From positions 1,090,579 through 1,154,578 of the forward strand of contig JADJVC010000002.1 of the NCBI GenBank assembly GCA_016710685.1: DNA of 64,000 bases, given 5' to 3'. Of this stretch, positions 59,503 to 64,000 are shown piece by piece. The position numbers and the translations under genes were made by a program. This stretch comes from Flavobacteriales bacterium. Lineage in GTDB: Bacteria; Bacteroidota; Bacteroidia; Flavobacteriales_F; PHOS-HE28. Positions within the stretch are counted from its first letter, which is position 1. The number at the start of each line of letters is the position of its first letter. The notes below the pieces were generated by a model. The model was not told the DNA's origin. It did no database searches and worked only from the letters and a program-made list of their open reading frames with translations.

Positions 59503-59598
59503 CTAAATCCAAGAGAAGGACAGCAGGATCAGCGCCACCAAGCACATAATGGCGAAGCCGAGCAGGAGGTCGGGTAATTTGCGCTGGAAGGATTGCAT
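59503..59598 (-). CDS. 31-residue single-span membrane protein
   Basis: Reads MQSFQRKLPDLLLGFAIMC then LVALILLSFSWI, stop. A basic N-terminus and a single 19-21 residue hydrophobic helix ending in an aromatic residue form a textbook small membrane protein. It sits upstream of the sigma gene on the same strand, ahead of the sigma promoter. No Shine-Dalgarno is visible, which is normal here. Confirmation would need translation data. Confidence 0.5.
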   Translation of the reverse strand: MQSFQRKLPDLLLGFAIMCLVALILLSFSWI

Positions 59599-59694
59599 TG
59601 GAAACCGGTTCATTACACCGCAAAGGACAGGGAATTGAACCACAACCACCATACCCGGAACTGGGTATTTCCGCCTGTTTTTTTTATGGCGGGA

Positions 59695-61806
59695 TCACAT
59701 CGCAATCGGCACTTCGATACTGAACGTGCTACCATGGCCAGGCGCTGCATCAATGTGGAGTTCACCGTGCAATTCCTCAACACGTGACCGCACATTATCC
59801 ATACCGATGCCATCCTTGCGCACCGCTGGGTCGAATCCTTTGCCGTTGTCCGAAACGATGATGCTCAGGTGGCCTTCCACGCGGGTCAAGGAGATGCTCA
59901 TTTCACTGGGTCGCGCATGCTTGAGCGCGTTGGCCACGAGTTCCTGCACGATCCTGTACACACCGATCTCGGTGGAAGGGCCCATGCGGTTTTCCAACCC
60001 GAAGAGGACCAATTCCACTTCCAATTGCCCTTTTACCTGGATACTGTCACGCAGATCTTCAAGCGCCTTCGCCAGGCCCGAATCGGCGAGCGCGCCCTGC
60101 ACCATATTGTGCGAGATGCGCTTCACCTCCCCCACGGCCTCATCCAGCAGGCCGAACACCTTTTTGTATTGCTCACCCTGTTCTTGATGCAAAGCGTCGA
60201 TGCGGACTTCCATGGCTCCGAACTGGTGTTTAATGGCACTGAGCATGCTGCCCAAGCGGTCGTGCAGATCCTTGGCTACGCGCTTGCGTTCATCATCCTG
60301 CCCCTGCATCATCGCATTCAATACCTGCACTTCGTTCTGGTGCATCAATTCGGTGACGCGCGTTTCGTGCAACTGCCGTTCTTGGGCGGCCAGCTTACGG
60401 CGGTGCTGGATGTTGCGTAAAAGCATGCTGGCCAGCAGGAAGAGCACGGCAGCAGCGATAAGAAGCACATTGCGTTCGAAGGTGCGCTTCTCCTTGAGCG
60501 CTTGCTCTTCGTCGCGGGCCGTTTTCATTCGTTCCAGATCGGCGATGCGCTCCACGGCATCATACTTCTCCCGCATTTCCGCGGAGGCCAGTTGCCGCGT
60601 GGTACGTTCGCCGAGCAAGCTGTCCTTCAACTGCACGTAGGAGCGCATCACCGCTAGTGCTTCGTCCAAGCGGCCCAACGTGCGCAACGCATCGCCTTTA
60701 GTGTTGAGCAGCCCACTACGCACGGGGCGAAGCCCGTTTTCGCGTGTGATCGCCAGGCCCTCATCGCACCAGCCCAATGCACCCTTGGCATCTTGTTGGC
60801 TCAACAGCAAAATGGCCATGTTCTGGCATGCCTTGGCCAGCCCCTCCTGGTTGCCAATGGCCCGGTAGCCGGCAACTGCACTGTCCAAGTCCGCACGTGT
60901 CCCGTCCAGATCACCGTCTTTCTGCTTTCCCAACGCGCGGTTCATATAAGCCTTGGCGGCCCCGGGCTTGTCCTGGTTCGCCTGGAACAAGGCCAAGGCG
61001 GAATCCGCGTATTGCCCGCATTCACGATGCCTACCTTCAGATTGCATCACAGCAGAATAATTTAAATAGCCCGTTGCCAGCATGGCCTGATCATCCGCTT
61101 TTCGGGCATCCGCCAACATATTGCCATATAGTTCTTCCGCTTCCTTGTACCGGCCCATGTCCAAGTACAGCCCCCCGAGGTTTCCGTATGTCTTTGCCAG
61201 TTCCTTGGAATTGGTCCGCTTGCGGATGTTGATGCTTTCGAAGTAGGGCGTGATGGACTCTTCGTACCGGCCGGCCATTTGAAGGGCAGCGCCTTTCAGG
61301 TTCAACGTGCGTGCAAGCTCTTCTTCATCCCCTCCTTTTCTGGCGAGTTCCTCGGCCTTGTCCAACAGGTCTAATGCCTCGGACACCTCACCCCTTTCCG
61401 TGTAGAGGCTGGCGAGTTTCTGGGCGCACCCGATCACTCCGGACCGCTCGCCAAGGCGCTCGCAAATGGCCATGGCCTCCTTCATTGCCACTTCGGCACT
61501 ATCCGATCTTCCGAGTTTTATTTGGGCGGAGGCTATGCATTGCAAGTTCGTGGCAACACCCTTGTCATATCCGATCTGCCGGGCCATGGCCACGCCTTTC
61601 CGGGCCAGGCGTAAGGCTTCTTCGGGGGCCGTGTTGCGCAACGCCCAACTGGCGCTTTTGAACGAATCCACCACGGCGATCGAAGGTTTAGGAACCACCG
61701 TTTGGGCTGATAACGTAATGCCTATACAAGCCATGGCAAAAGCGAATACCAATCCGGATGCTCGTGCAACAGGTCCTCCACATTGCCCCCTGTACCTCGA
61801 GATCAT
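59695..61806 (-). CDS. TPR-containing sensor histidine kinase (HisKA_3, NarL/DesK type)
   Basis: 703 residues. A signal sequence (SGLVFAFAMACIGITLSAQ) leads to a periplasmic array of TPR repeats (about 60-400), one membrane helix (NVLLIAAAVLFLLASMLL), a coiled-coil, and the HisKA_3 dimer/phosphoacceptor block RKRVAKDLHDRLGSMLSAIK with H515. The HATPase part has VQELVANALKHARP, IVSDNGKGFDP and GIGMDNVRSRVEEL. It should phosphorylate the NarL-type regulator encoded at 62649-63281, which lies upstream on the same strand. The start at 61806 (MISRYRGQ) is tentative, because the frame is open to 62040 but overlaps the next gene there. Confidence 0.9.
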   Translation of the reverse strand: MISRYRGQCGGPVARASGLVFAFAMACIGITLSAQTVVPKPSIAVVDSFKSASWALRNTAPEEALRLARKGVAMARQIGYDKGVATNLQCIASAQIKLGRSDSAEVAMKEAMAICERLGERSGVIGCAQKLASLYTERGEVSEALDLLDKAEELARKGGDEEELARTLNLKGAALQMAGRYEESITPYFESINIRKRTNSKELAKTYGNLGGLYLDMGRYKEAEELYGNMLADARKADDQAMLATGYLNYSAVMQSEGRHRECGQYADSALALFQANQDKPGAAKAYMNRALGKQKDGDLDGTRADLDSAVAGYRAIGNQEGLAKACQNMAILLLSQQDAKGALGWCDEGLAITRENGLRPVRSGLLNTKGDALRTLGRLDEALAVMRSYVQLKDSLLGERTTRQLASAEMREKYDAVERIADLERMKTARDEEQALKEKRTFERNVLLIAAAVLFLLASMLLRNIQHRRKLAAQERQLHETRVTELMHQNEVQVLNAMMQGQDDERKRVAKDLHDRLGSMLSAIKHQFGAMEVRIDALHQEQGEQYKKVFGLLDEAVGEVKRISHNMVQGALADSGLAKALEDLRDSIQVKGQLEVELVLFGLENRMGPSTEIGVYRIVQELVANALKHARPSEMSISLTRVEGHLSIIVSDNGKGFDPAVRKDGIGMDNVRSRVEELHGELHIDAAPGHGSTFSIEVPIAM

Positions 61807-61865
61807 CCCCCGGATCCTTATTCCAAGCTTTGCACCCGACTTCCACCAAGACGTTGGAACCTTCT

Positions 61866-62606
61866 TCACCGCAGGAAAGCGTAGGACCGGCCCGAACCCG
61901 TTGCGGGATTGATGGTCTGCAGGCGCACCCGGACCTTGTCGCCGGTCTGCATGGTGCCTCCCACCCCGACAAGCGGAATGGCCGCGTAGTGTAACGCTGC
62001 AGTGGAGGTACCGGTCTTCAGCGGGATTTCCAGCAGCCATTCCACGAAATTACCGTGGTCCAGCACTTTGGTGAATTGGCGTGTAGCCAGTGCCGGAATG
62101 TCCAGGACCTTGCCTGTACCGGTCAGCGCCACCAAGCAGTATACTTTCGGGTGAGCTCCATCCTTAAGCACATTGCACAACAGCAGTGGATCCTCAAAGC
62201 CAGTGCCAACGTTCATGGGTTCACTCGCGTCGTCCGATCCGGCGGTTATGGGCGTGCCTTCGGTTCCGTCCACCAGCATCACGACCTCCGGGGCGATCGG
62301 CGCTTTATCGCGGTGCACATGCACCATCACGCCGGCATTCTCAGTAGCTGCGGCATGGGTATAGGATATTTGCCACCGCTGCGGGGTCACCACCACGCCG
62401 GGATTGCCATAGAACTGGTTGTTGCCATGCACGCTGGCACAAGCCACGCTGAACTGGTTCGCCAAGGTTTCCCGCAGCAAATAGAGAAAGGGCTTGTGTA
62501 TGGGCGGTACAGGGAACCCGTTGAGTTCCACGTTGTCCACCTCTTGCATGGTGTCGTACTTGGAAGGAAGGGGAATGGTTGCCATGTTGATCGCTGTGGT
62601 TTTCAT
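61866..62606 (-). CDS. Uncharacterised protein between response regulator and kinase
   Basis: 246 residues, no signal peptide. Reads NMATIPLPSKYDTMQEVDNV, then a mixed alpha/beta body including FSVACASVHGNNQFYGNPGV, RWQISYTHAAATENAGVMVH, EVVMLVDGTEGTPITAG, VYCLVALTGTGKVLDIPAL and LHYAAIPLVGVGGTMQTGD. No domain recognised. It is co-directional with the kinase and regulator genes, with short gaps (59 and 42 bp), so it is probably part of one operon with them. Confidence 0.8.
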   Translation of the reverse strand: MKTTAINMATIPLPSKYDTMQEVDNVELNGFPVPPIHKPFLYLLRETLANQFSVACASVHGNNQFYGNPGVVVTPQRWQISYTHAAATENAGVMVHVHRDKAPIAPEVVMLVDGTEGTPITAGSDDASEPMNVGTGFEDPLLLCNVLKDGAHPKVYCLVALTGTGKVLDIPALATRQFTKVLDHGNFVEWLLEIPLKTGTSTAALHYAAIPLVGVGGTMQTGDKVRVRLQTINPATGSGRSYAFLR

Positions 62607-62648
62607 TGTTGGTGGTTTTAGTGGAAAGGTCTTTTGCATGTATTCCGG

Positions 62649-63281
62649 CTAGCACCAGCCGCGGTCTTTTGCGTAGATCACCAGGCCGGCGATGTTGCGG
62701 ATGTCCAATTTGTGCAGGATGTTCTTGCGGTGGGTGTCCACCGTTTGCGGGCTGAGGTACAAGGCGGTGGCGATCTCGTGGGTGGTGCGTTCCATGCAGA
62801 TCAATTTCACGATCTCCTTTTCCCTTTTGGTGAGGGCCGTGTAGTGCACCTCACCATTACGGTCCTTGAAACGGTCCGGCTGTTCCAGCACGGCGCGGAT
62901 CTCGCGCGCCAAATACCGCTGGCCGGTCGCCACGATGCGCAGGGCTTCCATGAGCTCCTCCTTCCCTACGTTCTTCAGCACGTAGCCGCTGGCTCCTGCG
63001 TCCATCACTTCGTGCACCAATTCCTTGTGGTCGTGCATGCTCAACACGAGCACCTTCGTTTTATCGCAGCACTTCAGCAATGCTTTGGTAGCCTCGATGC
63101 CGTCCATTTCCGGCATGTTGATGTCCATCAGCACAACGTCCGGCTTCAATTCTTTGGTGCGCGCCACGGCCTCGATACCATTGGAGGCCCGGCCGACCAC
63201 CTGTACTTCCTGGCTGTGCGCAAGCAGTGCCTCCAGCCCGTCAAGGATGATGCTTTGGTCGTCGGCGATCAGGAGGGTCAT
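62649..63281 (-). CDS. NarL/FixJ-family response regulator
   Basis: 210 residues. The receiver domain starts MTLLIADDQSIILDGLEALL with the phosphoacceptor D53 in VVLMDINMPEMDG and the switch residues in VLVLSMHDHKE and GYVLKNVG. A LuxR-type HTH follows (about 145-205: LTKREKEIVKLICME, TALYLSPQTVDTHRKNIL). It is the likely partner of the TPR kinase downstream. The start at 63281 is unambiguous. Confidence 0.94.
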   Translation of the reverse strand: MTLLIADDQSIILDGLEALLAHSQEVQVVGRASNGIEAVARTKELKPDVVLMDINMPEMDGIEATKALLKCCDKTKVLVLSMHDHKELVHEVMDAGASGYVLKNVGKEELMEALRIVATGQRYLAREIRAVLEQPDRFKDRNGEVHYTALTKREKEIVKLICMERTTHEIATALYLSPQTVDTHRKNILHKLDIRNIAGLVIYAKDRGWC

Positions 63282-63431
63282 TGCGTGGTGTGGAAAACTC
63301 CAAGACAAAGGTGGTCCATGTCGGCGCATTCTGAAATACCCATTTCTTGGTATATTTTTCTAGTAGAAGGTGCCACCAGACCATGTGCGGCACCGCCCGC
63401 CACAATTCATTCTGCGCATGTTGTCCCGAGC

Positions 63432-63439
63432 TAAATTTG
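63432..63439 (+). promoter_or_regulatory. -7 box TAAATTTG ahead of the TonB-dependent receptor
   Basis: Exact TAnnTTTG, 17 nt before the ATG at 63457. The leader would be about 10 nt. Confidence 0.5.
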
Positions 63440-63456
63440 CGGCCCTCAAGAGCGCC

Positions 63457-64000
63457 ATGCCGTTACGCCCGATACTTCTCCTCTGGTTTTTCGCGATTGC
63501 CGCTTGGGCACAGGCCCAGCGCCACACCATGAGCGGTTACGTCACCGATTCCGCCACGGGCGAAGCCATGATCGGGGCCTCCGTGTTCATTCAGGAACTC
63601 AACAAAGGCGTGGGCACCAACAACTACGGCTACTATTCCGCCACGCTGGACCAAGGCAACTACACGTTGGTGGTGAAATACATCGGCTACGCGGAACTGC
63701 GGCGCAGTGTGGACCTTAACGCCGACTTGAAGGTCAACCTGAAGCTCAGCACCACCGTGCAGGTTATGAAAACCGTGGAGGTGAAAGGCGAACGGGCCAA
63801 AAGCCAGACCGAAAGCACCGACATGGGCCGCATGGACGTGGACGTTACCAAGCTGCAAACGCTGCCCGCGCTGTTGGGCGAAGTGGACATCTTAAAGACG
63901 ATCCAATACCTGCCCGGCGTGAAAAGCAACGGCGAAGGCAACAGCGGCTTTTATGTGCGCGGCGGCGGGCCGGACCAAAACCTGATCCTGCTGGACGAGG
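63457..64000 (+). CDS. TonB-dependent receptor, N-terminal part (runs off the window)
   Basis: 181 residues are visible. The signal peptide ends at AWAQAQ. A CarboxypepD_reg-like domain (MSGYVTDSATGEAMIGASVF, GYYSATLDQGNYTLVVKYIG) is followed by the plug domain start (LPALLGEVDILKTIQYLPGV, GFYVRGGGPDQNLILLDE). This layout is that of Bacteroidota receptors such as SusC-like and siderophore-type proteins. The barrel lies beyond 64000. It is divergent from the two-component operon. Confidence 0.92.
   Translation, partial: MPLRPILLLWFFAIAAWAQAQRHTMSGYVTDSATGEAMIGASVFIQELNKGVGTNNYGYYSATLDQGNYTLVVKYIGYAELRRSVDLNADLKVNLKLSTTVQVMKTVEVKGERAKSQTESTDMGRMDVDVTKLQTLPALLGEVDILKTIQYLPGVKSNGEGNSGFYVRGGGPDQNLILLDE

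Noticed and set aside
60200..60640. Cysteine/serine-rich open frame on the + strand
   Set aside because: Antisense to the H-box region of the histidine kinase; no independent support.

Overview
This is a chromosomal fragment of a GC-rich member of the Bacteroidota, probably a Flavobacteriales-like environmental genome. Evidence: at least five clear cargo proteins with type IX secretion (T9SS) C-terminal sorting domains plus one likely, two outer-membrane receptors with a carboxypeptidase-regulatory-like N-terminus, promoters with the phylum's -7 box TAnnTTTG, A-rich leaders instead of Shine-Dalgarno sites, and families typical of the phylum (DUF6503, fasciclin, ArsF/ArsG). The sequence looks like an assembled genome with local base-calling problems. 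Between about 9.2 and 32 kb most genes carry one or more frameshifts and there are runs of 41 C and 32 A. Between 33 and 64 kb almost all genes are clean (exceptions near 43.2 and 49.2 kb).

Layout. 1-9 kb: acyl-CoA ligase (cut by the window edge), dipeptide epimerase, RhlE-type DEAD-box helicase, DUF1801 protein, two divergent T9SS cargo proteins and a DUF4126 membrane protein, with repeat-rich spacers. 9.4-11.5 kb: an isolated paaZ. 11.8-20.7 kb: a defence-like island with type III restriction-modification mod and res, an OLD-type ATPase/TOPRIM nuclease, an HNH-type remnant, and an HTH-ImmA/IrrE metallopeptidase with an uncharacterised partner gene behind a strong palindrome. 21-32 kb: alpha/beta hydrolases, a PLP enzyme with an in-frame amber codon, a beta-lactamase-fold serine hydrolase, a TetR regulator with a clear operator, and an apparent rearrangement junction joining a SnoaL-like lipoprotein to a D15/BamA-type fragment next to a YtcJ-type amidohydrolase.

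32.3-40.3 kb is an arsenic region with two modules. Module 1, for inorganic arsenic, is arsC plus ACR3. Module 2, for organoarsenicals, is arsR, a small CXXC protein (ArsE-like), a PF03773 permease (ArsP-like), arsF and arsG. An outer-membrane receptor and a lipoprotein lie between them. The same 20-bp word (17/20 identical) lies upstream of both modules and is the best candidate for a common ArsR operator.

40-49 kb: DinB, SRPBCC, a T9SS protein, ChaN, PepD, and an overlapping gene pair of unknown function with HEAT-like helical repeats. 49-57 kb: GNAT, MFS, HXXEE protein, a thioredoxin-fold T9SS cargo, a GEVED-type T9SS protein containing a 275-residue tandem duplication, an M1 peptidase and tRNA-Pro(GGG). 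57-64 kb: a fasciclin protein next to an ECF sigma/anti-sigma pair of SigK/RskA type, a 31-residue membrane protein, a TPR histidine kinase and NarL-type response regulator separated by an unknown gene, and the start of a TonB-dependent receptor.

Across the window many start codons sit 4-8 nt behind a TAnnTTTG/TAnnTTCG box. This suggests that leaderless transcription is common here.
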